Shown: positions 6,352 through 14,620, numbered from the stretch's first letter. The stretch is 32,941 bases of DNA from JAUYQR01 sp043727195 (GCA_043727195.1 JAYSYZ010000128.1:1-32941), one strand, 5' to 3'. The notes: generated by a model not told the origin, from the sequence alone. Numbers and translations: made by a program.

Positions 6352-7509
6352 TCAGACCGCGCCCGCCGCGCCGTCCGTGCCGATCCACGACAGGTTCGGC
6401 CGCGACGCCAGAAGTTCGGCGCTCAGCTGATCCCGGGCGAACGGCGGGTCGCCCCCCTGTTCCCGCCAGCGCCTCAAGGCGTCTTCCGCCACCCCAACCT
6501 GCCGGGTTCCCGAATGAAACCCGGCGACACCAAGGTCATGCCAGAGGCTTTGAAGGTTCAACAGGGCCGCGGGTTGGCGCCCGATAATGCGGGGGCCTGA
6601 GTAGTTGGCGATGACGTGATCCAGCGTCCGCACCTTCGCAAACCGGAAACTGCGAAACCATCGCCCCAAGGTCTTTAGCGTCCTCAGCCACTGACGCCGC
6701 TGCACGATTGCCGCAAGTTGTTCGGCTGAGGCGAAAAACGACCATAGATGAACCGCCGAGCCGTCGGCGAACACCAGCCGCTTCGCCGTTCGGTACAGCT
6801 CGATCTGACCCGGAATATCCAGTGTTTCGGGATGAACGATGCGATAGCCCTCTGCCTCGAACGCGGCTTCGAGAATCGTTTCCTGCAGGAACTGCCCGGG
6901 TCCCGGCCCTATCCTGCTCCGGCTGATGTAAAGCGAAAGGCCCGGGTCAACCTGTGGTTCGGGACGATGACGCTGCAGCCAGTCCAGAAAGAACGGGTCA
7001 GCGGGGGGGCGTCTTTCCAAGTTGCAGAGCTCAGGGCCCATGTACAACTTGCCGACCCTGGTTGGTTCAGTCACCAGGACCAACGGATTACCGATCCCCA
7101 GAATACCAAGGATCTCGGCGAAATATTCAGGTATTCGGTCCATCTTGGTATTTGCGCCGACAAACAATATCGGCAGTTCGCTCGGCAACGTTTCAGACAT
7201 CCAAAGCCGTCCGATGGATTGGGTGATGACATGCCCGAAATGTGGCCCGACCACGCCGCCAAAAATCGCCTCGATCGGCATTTCAGCCGGTGCCCGATCG
7301 AGGTCGAGGATACTGATCGGATTGATCTCTCGGTGACGGTAATGGACCACACCATGCTCGGCCACCCGGTCATCCGCTGTGCGGACGCCAAGCCCTCTGA
7401 GCGGCACGTTGCGGTGGCGGATATCGGCCCGGTCCTGCGGCGGCACACCCAGCATTGTCGCTGCGCCCGCCATCAGGATCGCGCCTTCGATAGATGTGAT
7501 CGGGTGCAT
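6352..7509 (-). CDS. glycosyltransferase family 61 protein
   Basis: A 385-residue protein with the GT61 (DUF563) pattern. It has an N-terminal GPHFGHVITQSIGRLW block (His-rich, as in the family's 'F.H.l.e....l' motif), YISRSRIG (about residue 190), then AFEAEGYRIVHPETLDI and a C-terminal donor-site block RLVFADGSAVHLWSFF. GT61 enzymes transfer pentoses or GlcNAc. In bacteria they are usually in surface-polysaccharide or lipopolysaccharide synthesis. There is no membrane segment, so a cytoplasmic or peripheral enzyme is expected. It stands alone between the Anbu operon and the degenerate region and not in a polysaccharide cluster. The ATG at 7509 has only a weak GAG upstream; a start 12 codons later is possible. 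Confidence 0.82.
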   Translation of the reverse strand: MHPITSIEGAILMAGAATMLGVPPQDRADIRHRNVPLRGLGVRTADDRVAEHGVVHYRHREINPISILDLDRAPAEMPIEAIFGGVVGPHFGHVITQSIGRLWMSETLPSELPILFVGANTKMDRIPEYFAEILGILGIGNPLVLVTEPTRVGKLYMGPELCNLERRPPADPFFLDWLQRHRPEPQVDPGLSLYISRSRIGPGPGQFLQETILEAAFEAEGYRIVHPETLDIPGQIELYRTAKRLVFADGSAVHLWSFFASAEQLAAIVQRRQWLRTLKTLGRWFRSFRFAKVRTLDHVIANYSGPRIIGRQPAALLNLQSLWHDLGVAGFHSGTRQVGVAEDALRRWREQGGDPPFARDQLSAELLASRPNLSWIGTDGAAGAV

Positions 7510-7797
7510 GCGGCGGTTCTCAGTGGCCGAATGCTGTTCGCGACGGCAGCACCGGGCATGATCGCCGGTCGCGGGTCGCAGGGCACCGGCTGCACATTTC
7601 AGTTACTCGTGTCACCTCTCACCCACCGCCATCCAACCCCAACCATCCGGTCAAGGCTACCGCGCTGACGGCCCCAAGGCCAAGCCCTCTTTGCACGGAT
7701 GTCGGCCAGTTTGCCGACAGAGGCCCCAAGAATTTGTCGCGTTCCCCATCGACCTGCGGGAATGCTCACAGGCTTGACCTTTGGGGGAGAGCGTTCG

Positions 7798-8732
7798 ATG
7801 CACCGCCGCAGCTTCACCCTCGGGTTGACCGCCAGTCTGACCGCCCGTCTTTCCCTGCTTGCCCAAAACCCCGCCTACGCGGGGGTCGCACGTCATTCTC
7901 GTCCACTTTGGCGGCGACATGCGCCTGGCCGAAACGGTTCATGATGCCGCCACCCATGCCCCCTAACCGCGCCATACCCACGCGCCGCGCGGCAGCTTGC
8001 TCCGCTACCTGCACAACGCAAAGCCTGACGGCGTGAACACTTCCCTCGCCGTAGGCACGCCGCACCTGCTGACCGGGCGCTGCCTTGCCACCCGTGACTC
8101 CGGCGGGTTTCTGATCGACCGGCCGGAATCCACCGAACCCACCCTGTCCACCGTCACAGCCTGTACCGCACCCGGATGCAACTTGCCGAAGGCGGCCTGC
8201 CCGACGCGGCCCGCCGCCCTCGAACAGTGCCGCGCCCGCCTTCTGACCGCCGGATATGCGGGGCCACCCCCCTCGCCGCAGGTGAGGGTTCTGGTCCGGC
8301 TGGCGCGCCGGTTTCGGCGATGACGGCTTGCGCACCCGCGCCGGGACCGGTTGCCGAACTGGCCACCTGTGCGTTGGCCAAGCTGAAATGCCGCTGACGA
8401 TGTCGACTGGGGCAATCCCAGCCATCACACCCGCGCCATCGCCAACAAGGATCAAGTCTGCAACGGCTGATGTCGCTGGCCGACGCCGATCCGTTCTGCC
8501 GCGACAACACGATCCACCCGGTTGCAGCCGTGACGCGAACGCACTCGTTGATGTGCCGCTCCAGCACCATTTACCTCCCGTTCCGCGCATGAGGCGTGGG
8601 CGGTGATTTTCGGTCCCGGCGTCGGCAATGGCGTGGTTGACCCCCCCCGGCGATCAATCCACCATCGCCGCCAGCATGAGCCTTGACGCCACCCGCGCTA
8701 AAGGCAAAGCCATGGAAGGCGCGTTTCTGTAA
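7798..8732 (+). pseudogene. decayed gene with a Tat-like signal start, broken by several frameshifts and stops
   Basis: A strong GGGGGAG precedes ATG 7798, and the first codons read MHRRSFTLGLTASLTARLS, a twin-arginine-like signal. The sense then shifts to another frame (from about 7889: HVILVHFGGDMRLAETVHD, stop at 7964-7966, then RYLHNAKPDGVNTSLAVGTP). Later coherent pieces occur in changing frames: DDVDWGNPSHHTRAIANKDQ (8396 on), LQRLMSLADADPFCRDNTIH (from 8458, another frame), and HEAWAVIFGPGVGNGVVD (from 8589, third frame). After a run of eight C (8641-8648) comes DQSTIAASMSLDATRAKGKA, ending at a stop at 8730-8732. Protein-like pieces spread over all three frames are the mark of a dead gene, or perhaps two. 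I do not recognise the family. Confidence 0.5.
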
Positions 8733-9653
8733 TCTTGCGCCCGTCCTGCCAACGCCCTGCCGCGCGCCATCGGCGCGGCCAGAACCGGGCAGGCGGGCCG
8801 CCGACCGTCGCCCGCGTCAGCGGCACCGCCGCGCGGCCCCAAGCGCTGATGGTGGAGGAGCCGTCGCGTGACCGCACGGCCCCGCCCCGCAGTCCGCCCC
8901 GGCCGCATTTTGTGCCACTGCCGCCTTTTCCTTGATGCCCTTGCAGGCACACCGCTGACCACTTCGCCGGTACTCTCCCGCCTTGCGCCGGGCTGGCTGC
9001 CCCACCGCATCGGCCACACCGCCTGCACCCGCCTTGCCGTGGCAGACAAGGCGCGCGCGCGGCCTCGGCCCCCGCGAAACCGGTGGTATGGTTGTGCCCT
9101 CGTTGGCCTTGGCGCAAATATCCGCGCCCGGCTGATGACCCTGACGGCCCTTTCCTTCACACTCCTCTGGCCGGTGTCTGGTGGGCGGGCCGGGAAAACT
9201 CGTTCAACGGGGCTATGAGCAGGCCCCCGTCGTCCCTCCAGTGCAACTTCTCGCCGCCTGCCCCCCTCCCCCTCATGCTCGCCGGTCTCGCCATCGAAGA
9301 CCGCCTTTTCGCCGCATTCGACCTTCGCCGCCTTCGCACCGTGATCGCCCAGTCTGGCTGGCGAAGTGCCGCGCTGCTGACCCTGACCGCCGTCCGCGCC
9401 CTGCCGTTGACGCCCGGGCTCCGTCACCACCGCCACCGACCGGGCACCCCGACCCGCAAACCTTGCCTCCCGGACTTTGGCGCGGCACGCAAGCCGCCAA
9501 GACCACCCCCCGGCGTCCTGACCCATCTTTGGTATCTCTTCGCCTTGAGCCTGACCCTGGTCTACGGCTTCGCCGAAACCTGCGTTGAAATGGCACCGCG
9601 CCGCGCCTAAGCTTTGCCCCACCGCGATCAGCGCGCACGCTACAGGAGCCGCC
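8733..9653. other. non-coding / degenerate stretch, possible further pseudogene remains
   Basis: No ORF here looks like a real protein. All frames are rich in Pro and Arg, and none has family motifs or a ribosome-binding site. Faint plus-strand remnants can be read: NLAPVLP and ALPRAIGAARTGQAGRR just after the previous feature; LDALAGTPLTTSPVLSRLAP around 8930-8990; and a hydrophobic, C-terminus-like VLTHLWYLFALSLTLVYGF ending at a stop at 9608-9610. The last could be the tail of a lost membrane protein. Together with the upstream 7510-7797 stretch, where I see no gene, this makes about 2.1 kb without an intact gene, exceptional in this otherwise dense window. Confidence 0.45.
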
Positions 9654-9989
9654 ATGCCCTTTCCGGATTTCATCACCGCATTCCCCCGCATCGCCGTGCC
9701 CTTCCCCGAAGATGTCGTGCAGACCGCCGTCGTGCGATCCGACGCCGGATTGGTGGTTTTCTACACCTTCCTGCAGGATTTTCGGCTGCCGCTGCACGCG
9801 CATGGCGCGCAGTGGGGCACAGTCATCGAGGGCGAGATCGAATTTACCATCGGGGGCGAGACAAAGGTCTACCGTCCCGGCGACAGCTACGCGATCCCCG
9901 CCGGTGTCGAACATGGCGCGAAGATCAGGGCCGGCACCCGGGTCATCGACGTCTTTGCCGAAGCCGACCGTTACGCCATCAGGGATTGA
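9654..9989 (+). CDS. cupin-domain protein
   Basis: A 111-residue single-domain cupin. Motif 1 is read in LPLHAHGAQWGTVIEGEIEF (metal-ligand His residues in HAH). Motif 2 is in YRPGDSYAIPAGVEHGAKI (PGD...P.G..H). Small cupins of this kind bind a metal ion and act as isomerases, dioxygenases or sensors, and the sequence alone does not tell which. The ATG at 9654 follows AGGAG by a normal gap; the open frame extends 23 codons upstream into the degenerate stretch without support. The dimethylargininase-like gene follows 105 bp downstream on the same strand. Confidence 0.85.
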   Translation: MPFPDFITAFPRIAVPFPEDVVQTAVVRSDAGLVVFYTFLQDFRLPLHAHGAQWGTVIEGEIEFTIGGETKVYRPGDSYAIPAGVEHGAKIRAGTRVIDVFAEADRYAIRD

Positions 9990-10094
9990 CGATCCGCCAC
10001 AATCGCTGCGCTGCAGACACCGCCCTTCCCCGTGCCCCTCTTGCGAACACCGGCGGACGGTGCGACACCGCTCCGAGATCCGCCGGGGCCGCCC

Positions 10095-10889
10095 ATGTCG
10101 TTTGCCACCCATTTCACCCATGCCATCACCCGCCGCCCCGCCGCCTCGATCAGCCGTGGCCTCCGCGCGGTCGATACCGGCGCGCCCGACCTTGCCCGCT
10201 TGCAGTCGCATCACGCGGCCTATGTCGCCGCCCTGCGTGCCACCGGTGCCAGCGTGATCGAACTTGCCGCGCTCGACGCCTACCCTGACAGCGTTTTCGT
10301 CGAAGACACCGCCCTCTGCCTGCCGCAAGGGGCCGTGATCATGCGCCCCGGCGCGCCCACCCGCCTGGGCGAAGCGGCCGAGATGGCCCCGCACCTTGCC
10401 GCCCTGTACGCCGACATCCGCCGCATCGAAGGTGCGGACAGCTTTATCGAAGGCGGTGACATCCTCGTCACCGGGACCGAGATTCTCGTCGGCCGCTCTG
10501 CCCGCACCAATGCCGCCGGATTAGCTGAACTTGCCCGCCTCGTCGCCCCCTGGGGCCACGCGGTGCGCGAGGTTGCCACCCCGCCCGGCGTGCTGCATTT
10601 CAAAACCGACTGCTCGCTGCTCGATGCAAAGACCGTCCTCGCCACGCCGCGCCTTGCCGCCTCGGGCTGTTTTGACGCATACTTCGTCGTCCACACCGCG
10701 CCGGGGGAGGAGGCCGCGGCCAACGCCATCCGCTTCAACGATGTGGTGCTGATGGCAGCAGGTTTTCCCGCCACCCGCGCCGCCGTGGAACGCGCCGGCT
10801 ACCCCGTGGTCGAGATCGGCAATTCCGAATGCGCCAGGCTGGATGGCGGCATGTCCTGCCTCAGCTTGCGCTTCACCCCGCAGCCGTGA
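10095..10889 (+). CDS. dimethylarginine dimethylaminohydrolase (dimethylargininase)-like protein
   Basis: A 264-residue guanidino-group modifying enzyme of the DDAH/arginine-deiminase superfamily. The substrate-binding SVFVEDTALCL block (about residues 67-77), the FIEGGDIL block (about 118-125), catalytic His168 in VLHFKTDCSLLD and the nucleophile Cys255 in GGMSCLSLRF are all present. DDAH hydrolyses N-omega-methylated arginines to citrulline plus methylamines. The short bacterial forms may also act on related guanidines. The ATG at 10095 gives the family N-terminus (FTHAITRRP); 21 extra upstream codons have no support. Its TGA overlaps the GTG of the next gene, so the two are translationally coupled. 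Confidence 0.88.
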   Translation: MSFATHFTHAITRRPAASISRGLRAVDTGAPDLARLQSHHAAYVAALRATGASVIELAALDAYPDSVFVEDTALCLPQGAVIMRPGAPTRLGEAAEMAPHLAALYADIRRIEGADSFIEGGDILVTGTEILVGRSARTNAAGLAELARLVAPWGHAVREVATPPGVLHFKTDCSLLDAKTVLATPRLAASGCFDAYFVVHTAPGEEAAANAIRFNDVVLMAAGFPATRAAVERAGYPVVEIGNSECARLDGGMSCLSLRFTPQP

Positions 10890-11863
10890 CCGCCTTCAAC
10901 ATCCTCGCCGTCGCCCAATCCGGGCGCCTGGAATACGAGGCGATCCTGCTTGCCGCCTCGCTGCGCCATGCCGACCCCGGTTTCACCGGCACGCTTTTCA
11001 TCGCCGAACCGCAACCCGGGCCGAAATGGGATCATGACCCCCGCATCACCCCCCAGACCCGCGCGCTTCTCGAAACCCTCGGCGCCACCGTCCTGCCGTT
11101 CCAGACCGCCACCTTCGGCACCTCCTACCCGCATGGCAACAAGATCGAGGCGCTTGCCGCCCTTCCAGACGCGCCCTTTCTGTTCCTCGACACCGACACG
11201 CTGATCACCGGCCCCCTGTCTGCCATCCCGTTCGATTTCACCCGGCCCGCCGCTTCGATGCGCCGCGAGGGCACCTGGCCCCGGATCGAACTTTACGGCC
11301 CGACCTACGCCCAGACCTGGAAATCCCTCTACCACCGCTTCGGTGTCGATTATGCCGCCTCGCTCGATCTTTCCCAGCCCGGGGAATACTGGCAACGCCA
11401 CCTCTACTTCAACGCGGGCTGGTTCTTCCACGACAGGCCGCACGCCTTTGGCAACCGCTTCCTGTCCTACGCAAGGTCGATCCGCGACAACCCGCCCGAC
11501 GAACTGGTCTGCCAGGAAATCTACCCCTGGCTCGACCAGATCGCCCTGCCGCTGGTCATCCAATCCTTCGGCGGTGGCCGCCCCGGCCCCGGCCTTGACG
11601 CGCTCGACGGCACGGCCACCTGCCACTACCGCAGCCTCTCGCTTCTCTACGCCCGCGAAAGCGACCGCGCCGTGGCGGTGCTGGAAGAGGTCGCCCGCGA
11701 CAAGGCGATCCGCCCCGTCCTGCGCAATTGGGATGCCGTGAAAACGCTCGTCTACCAGAACAAGGGCCGCAAGGCGCGCGCGCTCTTTAACCAGGCTGAC
11801 CTGCCGCACCGCGAACAGGTCATCCGCAACACGTTGAAGCGCGAAGGTCTGTGGCTGCGCTGA
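10886..11863 (+). CDS. glycosyltransferase-like protein (GT-A type, DxD motif)
   Basis: A 325-residue protein with a nucleotide-diphospho-sugar transferase look. It has an N-terminal beta-alpha start FNILAVAQSGRLEYEAILLA, a central FLFLDTDTLITGPLS with a DxD metal-binding motif, and later YFNAGWFFHDRP and DELVCQEIYPWLDQIALPL. This is reminiscent of GT8-like folds. The GTG start overlaps the preceding TGA (GTGA); longer in-frame starts would run back into that gene. No membrane segment is seen. Acceptor and donor are unknown. Coupling to a DDAH-like enzyme is unusual and offers no obvious pathway. A hypothetical protein with only a related fold remains possible. Confidence 0.65.
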   Translation: MTAFNILAVAQSGRLEYEAILLAASLRHADPGFTGTLFIAEPQPGPKWDHDPRITPQTRALLETLGATVLPFQTATFGTSYPHGNKIEALAALPDAPFLFLDTDTLITGPLSAIPFDFTRPAASMRREGTWPRIELYGPTYAQTWKSLYHRFGVDYAASLDLSQPGEYWQRHLYFNAGWFFHDRPHAFGNRFLSYARSIRDNPPDELVCQEIYPWLDQIALPLVIQSFGGGRPGPGLDALDGTATCHYRSLSLLYARESDRAVAVLEEVARDKAIRPVLRNWDAVKTLVYQNKGRKARALFNQADLPHREQVIRNTLKREGLWLR

Positions 11864-11932
11864 CGGCGCGTCCGGGCCACGCGATGCAGGGTCGGCTGTG
11901 TGCCATAGGTGGCATGATGTTGCGCGCCACCC

Positions 11933-12532
11933 TCACAACTCCATCGTCACAACCGGCCACAGCGACAGCACCAGCAACCCCGCCATCCCCCAGTTGAACA
12001 TGCCGCGCCGTCCCGGCCCCTCCAACCAGCGACGGAGGCCCTGCCCCGCCCCGGCCCAGATCGAAACCGACGGCAGATTTACCCCGGCAAACACCGCCGC
12101 CACCGCCGCATAGGCCCAGACCGATGGCTCCGGCACATAGGCGGCAACCGCGCCCAGCGCCATGGCCCAGGCCTTCGGATTTACCCATTGAAACGCCGCC
12201 GCCTGCAGAAACGTCATCGGTCGCGCCGAACCCCGTCCCTCGCCCGGCGCGGCCGAGCGGGCGATCTTCCAGGCCAGCCACAACATGTATGCCACCGACA
12301 CGACTTTCAGCAGCGTCAATGCCGGAGGCCAGGTGGCGAACGCTCCCGCCAGCCCCAGCCCCACCAGAAACACCATCAGCGCATGGCCGATGCTGATCCC
12401 AAGCATGTGCGGCACCGTGCGGCGGAACCCGAAATTCACCCCACTGGCCAGCAGCATCATGTTGTTCGGCCCCGGCGTGGCCGACGTCGCGAAGGCAAAA
12501 CCGATCAGCGCCAGAAGGATGTCAGATGTCAT
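11933..12532 (-). CDS. LysE/RhtB family amino-acid exporter
   Basis: A 199-residue integral membrane protein. The family's N-terminal signature is clear (FATSATPGPNNMMLLASGVN), followed by GFRRTVPHMLGISIGH and the mid-protein FQWVNPKAWAMALGAV. About six hydrophobic segments are seen, as expected. LysE/RhtB proteins export amino acids or related metabolites across the inner membrane using the proton gradient. The ATG at 12532 (MTSDILLALIGF) is the family start; the open frame extends 31 non-homologous codons into the intergenic region. It is transcribed divergently from an Lrp-type regulator with a palindrome between, so amino-acid-responsive control is likely. Confidence 0.92.
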   Translation of the reverse strand: MTSDILLALIGFAFATSATPGPNNMMLLASGVNFGFRRTVPHMLGISIGHALMVFLVGLGLAGAFATWPPALTLLKVVSVAYMLWLAWKIARSAAPGEGRGSARPMTFLQAAAFQWVNPKAWAMALGAVAAYVPEPSVWAYAAVAAVFAGVNLPSVSIWAGAGQGLRRWLEGPGRRGMFNWGMAGLLVLSLWPVVTMEL

Positions 12533-12567
12533 GTTCGCAATTCTGCACCGCAGTCGGTGGCATTTGA

Positions 12568-12602
12568 TTGCAAAAATGGCGATTGATCGGCTATTCTTGC
12601 AA
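12568..12602. promoter_or_regulatory. 35-bp imperfect palindrome, candidate Lrp-type operator
   Basis: The segment begins and ends with TTGCAA and is dyad-symmetric: TTGCAA-N-AAT-N-GC on the left mirrors GC-N-ATT-N-TTGCAA on the right. It fills the 73-bp gap between the divergent exporter and regulator genes and ends 3 bp before the regulator's ATG. Position and symmetry fit a binding site for the adjacent Lrp/AsnC-type protein, giving autoregulation and control of the exporter. This is inference. Confidence 0.65.
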
Positions 12603-12605
12603 CAA

Positions 12606-13058
12606 ATGATGAAACTTGATGACATAGACCAGCGGATATTGCGTCAGCTGACCCGCGATGCCCGCCAGCCGAACCTTGCCCTCGCCGACCGCGTCGGCCT
12701 GTCGCCTTCCGCCTGTCTGCGCCGCGTGCAGGCGCTGGAACGCGCCGGCGTGATCAAGGGTTACCGCGCCGTCCTCGATCCGGCTGCGATGGGCGTGGGC
12801 TTTGTAGCCTATGTCACGGTGGGCCTGAACAGCCACACCAAGGCCGCGCAAGAGGCGTTCGAACGCGCCGCTTCCCGCGCGGCCGAAGTGCGCGAATGCC
12901 ACAACATCACCGGCACCGTCGAATACCTTTTGCGGGTCGAGGCGGCAGATCTTGCCGCCTACAAGCACTGGCACACCGATGTGCTGGGCGTGCTGCCGCA
13001 GGTCCAGTCGATCACCACATTCGTGGTGATGGGCAGCCCGAAGGATGACCGCGCGTGA
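12606..13058 (+). CDS. Lrp/AsnC family transcriptional regulator
   Basis: A 150-residue regulator with the standard two-domain layout. The N-terminal winged HTH is LDDIDQRILRQLTRDARQPN and LADRVGLSPSACLRRVQALE, followed by GVIKGYRAVLDPAAMG. A C-terminal RAM ligand-binding and oligomerisation domain contains VRECHNITGTVEYLLRVEA. Two adjacent in-frame ATGs (12606 and 12609) are possible starts. Neither has a Shine-Dalgarno sequence because the operator palindrome runs up to the start. Divergent arrangement with a LysE-type exporter is common for this family and suggests that an amino acid both induces and is exported. A 7-bp stem hairpin lies 30 bp beyond the stop. Confidence 0.93.
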   Translation: MMKLDDIDQRILRQLTRDARQPNLALADRVGLSPSACLRRVQALERAGVIKGYRAVLDPAAMGVGFVAYVTVGLNSHTKAAQEAFERAASRAAEVRECHNITGTVEYLLRVEAADLAAYKHWHTDVLGVLPQVQSITTFVVMGSPKDDRA

Positions 13059-13087
13059 ATGTGGGGGCGGGCAGTTCCGGCTTGGTG

Positions 13088-13104
13088 CGGGCTGTCGCAG
13101 CCCG
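13088..13104 (+). terminator. short GC hairpin after the Lrp-type gene (no U tract)
   Basis: CGGGCTG-TCG-CAGCCCG is a perfect 7-bp stem with a three-base loop, starting 30 bp after the stop codon. The bases that follow (GGATATCTCC) are not U-rich, so classical intrinsic termination is doubtful. It may instead protect the 3' end of the mRNA. Confidence 0.35.
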
Positions 13105-13199
13105 GGATATCTCCGCCTCGGTCGCCGCCTCCGGCCCGGCGAAATCGCCATCAGGCGGGTAAAACCGGTTAACCAAACCTTAACAGAATTTTCGAAATG

Positions 13200-13240
13200 T
13201 TGAAATATCAGCGACTTACCGGCTATAACACGCGTGTTAT
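13200..13240 (+). promoter_or_regulatory. metY promoter with 16-bp palindrome over the -10 region
   Basis: TTGAAA (13200-13205), an 18-bp spacer and TATAAC (13224-13229) make a credible sigma70 promoter. Overlapping the -10 is a perfect 16-bp palindrome, ATAACACGCGTGTTAT (13225-13240), placed where a repressor would block open-complex formation. ArsR-type regulators of methionine metabolism (SahR/SamR) are known in alphaproteobacteria, but I cannot match this site to either motif. Confidence 0.65.
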
Positions 13241-13276
13241 CACACCCCTCCGAAAGCGTCGTTGCCTCACCCGCAT

Positions 13277-13313
13277 TCCTCCCCTACCCTCGCTCCGATA
13301 TTCCAAGGGAGGA
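13277..13313 (+). promoter_or_regulatory. possible ribosome-binding-site-sequestering hairpin in the metY leader
   Basis: TCCTCCC (13277-13283) in the leader is perfectly complementary to GGGAGGA (13307-13313), which contains the Shine-Dalgarno of the metY gene. The 7-bp stem with a 23-nt loop would hide the ribosome-binding site. The leader matches no SAM riboswitch class that I can recognise, so a metabolite link is only a possibility. Confidence 0.35.
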
Positions 13314-13317
13314 TAGA

Positions 13318-14607
13318 ATGACCGACAGACCCATGGGCTTTGATACCCTCGCCATTCACGCGGGCACCGCCCCCGATCCCGCCACCGGCGCGCGGCAGGT
13401 GCCGATCTATCAGACCACCGCCTACGTCTTCCGCGATGCCGATCACGCGGCGAAACTCTTCAACCTTCAGGAAGTCGGCTACATCTACTCCCGCCTTACG
13501 AACCCCACCGTCTCCGCCCTCGCCAACCGGGTCTGCGCCCTCGAAGGCGGGGCCGGGGCCGTCGCCTGCTCGTCCGGCCACGCGGCCCAGATCATGGCTC
13601 TCTTCCCGCTGATGCAGCCCGGCTGCAACGTCGTCGCCTCCACCCGGCTGTACGGCGGCACCATCCAGCAATTTTCCAACACCATCCGCAAGTTCGGCTG
13701 GTCGGCCAAATTCGTCGATTTCGACGACCCCAAGGCGATCGCCGCCGCCATCGACGAAGGCACCCGCGCGCTCTTTTGCGAAACCATCTGCAACCCCGGC
13801 GGCGCGATCAGCGACCTCGACGCCATCGCCCGCGTCGCCAACCACGCCGGCATCCCGCTGATCGTCGACAACACCACCGCCAGCCCCTACCTCTGCCGCC
13901 CGATCGAACATGGTGCGACCCTCGTCGTCCATTCTGCCACCAAATACCTCACCGGCAACGGCACCGTCACCGGCGGCATCGTCGTCGATTCTGGCAAATT
14001 CGACTGGTCCGGCTCCGACAAGTTCCCCTCGCTCAGCCAGCCCGAACCGGCCTACCACGGCCTGACCTTCCACGCAGCACTGGGGCCCATGGCCTTCACC
14101 TTCCATTCCATCGCCGTCGGCCTGCGCGACCTTGGCATGACGATGAACCCGCAAGGCGCGCACTACACTCTGATGGGAATCGAAACCCTGTCTCTGCGCA
14201 TGCAGCGCCACGTTGAAAACGCCCAAGCCGTCGCCGAATGGCTGGAAAGCGATCCCCGGATTGAAGAGGTCACCTATCCCGGTCTCAAATCCTCGCCCTA
14301 CCATAACCTCGCCAAGATGATCGTGCCGAAAGGCGCAGGCGGCCTCTTCACCTTCCGCATCAGGGGCGGGTACGAGGCCTGCATGAAGCTGATCGACAAC
14401 GTCAAGCTGTTCAGCCACGTCGCCAACCTTGGCGACACGCGCAGTCTGATCATTCATTCGGCCTCCACCACCCACCGCCAGCTGTCGCCCGAAGCGCAGA
14501 TAAAGGCCGGAGCGGCACCCGACATGGTGCGACTGTCCATCGGGATCGAGAATGTCGAGGATATCATCGCCGACCTGCATCAGGCGCTGGAAAAGGCCAC
14601 CGCCTGA
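13318..14607 (+). CDS. metY: O-acetylhomoserine sulfhydrylase (aminocarboxypropyltransferase)/cysteine synthase family
   Basis: A 429-residue PLP enzyme of the Cys/Met-metabolism family. Visible blocks are the N-terminal FDTLAIHAGTAPDPATGARQ, YIYSRLTNPTVSALANRVCA, AVACSSGHAAQIMALFPLM, the VDNTTASPYLCRPIEHGA aspartate region, and SATKYLTGNGTVTGG with the PLP-binding lysine. It ends with LIIHSASTTHRQLSPEAQ. The enzyme makes homocysteine from O-acetylhomoserine and sulfide for methionine synthesis. MetZ-type use of O-succinylhomoserine cannot be excluded from sequence alone. The ATG at 13318 has an excellent AGGGAGG; the longer frame (start 13234) would begin near the palindrome. The gene is convergent with the next one, 13 bp apart. 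Confidence 0.93.
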   Translation: MTDRPMGFDTLAIHAGTAPDPATGARQVPIYQTTAYVFRDADHAAKLFNLQEVGYIYSRLTNPTVSALANRVCALEGGAGAVACSSGHAAQIMALFPLMQPGCNVVASTRLYGGTIQQFSNTIRKFGWSAKFVDFDDPKAIAAAIDEGTRALFCETICNPGGAISDLDAIARVANHAGIPLIVDNTTASPYLCRPIEHGATLVVHSATKYLTGNGTVTGGIVVDSGKFDWSGSDKFPSLSQPEPAYHGLTFHAALGPMAFTFHSIAVGLRDLGMTMNPQGAHYTLMGIETLSLRMQRHVENAQAVAEWLESDPRIEEVTYPGLKSSPYHNLAKMIVPKGAGGLFTFRIRGGYEACMKLIDNVKLFSHVANLGDTRSLIIHSASTTHRQLSPEAQIKAGAAPDMVRLSIGIENVEDIIADLHQALEKATA

Positions 14608-14620
14608 CCGAAACCCTGCG

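Noticed and set aside
3495..6600. Long plus-strand ORFs (476 and 500 codons) opposite the Anbu operon
   Set aside because: They are antisense shadows of high-GC genes, with His/Arg/Pro-rich translations and no family motifs; the minus-strand genes have full domain signatures.
7798..7900. Intact Tat-exported protein gene starting at 7798
   Set aside because: The start is convincing, but the frame soon loses protein-like sequence and the sense continues in another frame with stops, so it was recorded as a pseudogene.
8654..10394. Large minus-strand ORFs (345 and 373 codons) over the degenerate region, cupin and DDAH genes
   Set aside because: Arg/Gly-rich translations without motifs, partly antisense to genes with clear domains.
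13236..13317. SAM-II or other SAM riboswitch upstream of metY
   Set aside because: I looked for the conserved SAM-II core and pseudoknot bases and did not find them; only an SD-complementary heptamer is present.
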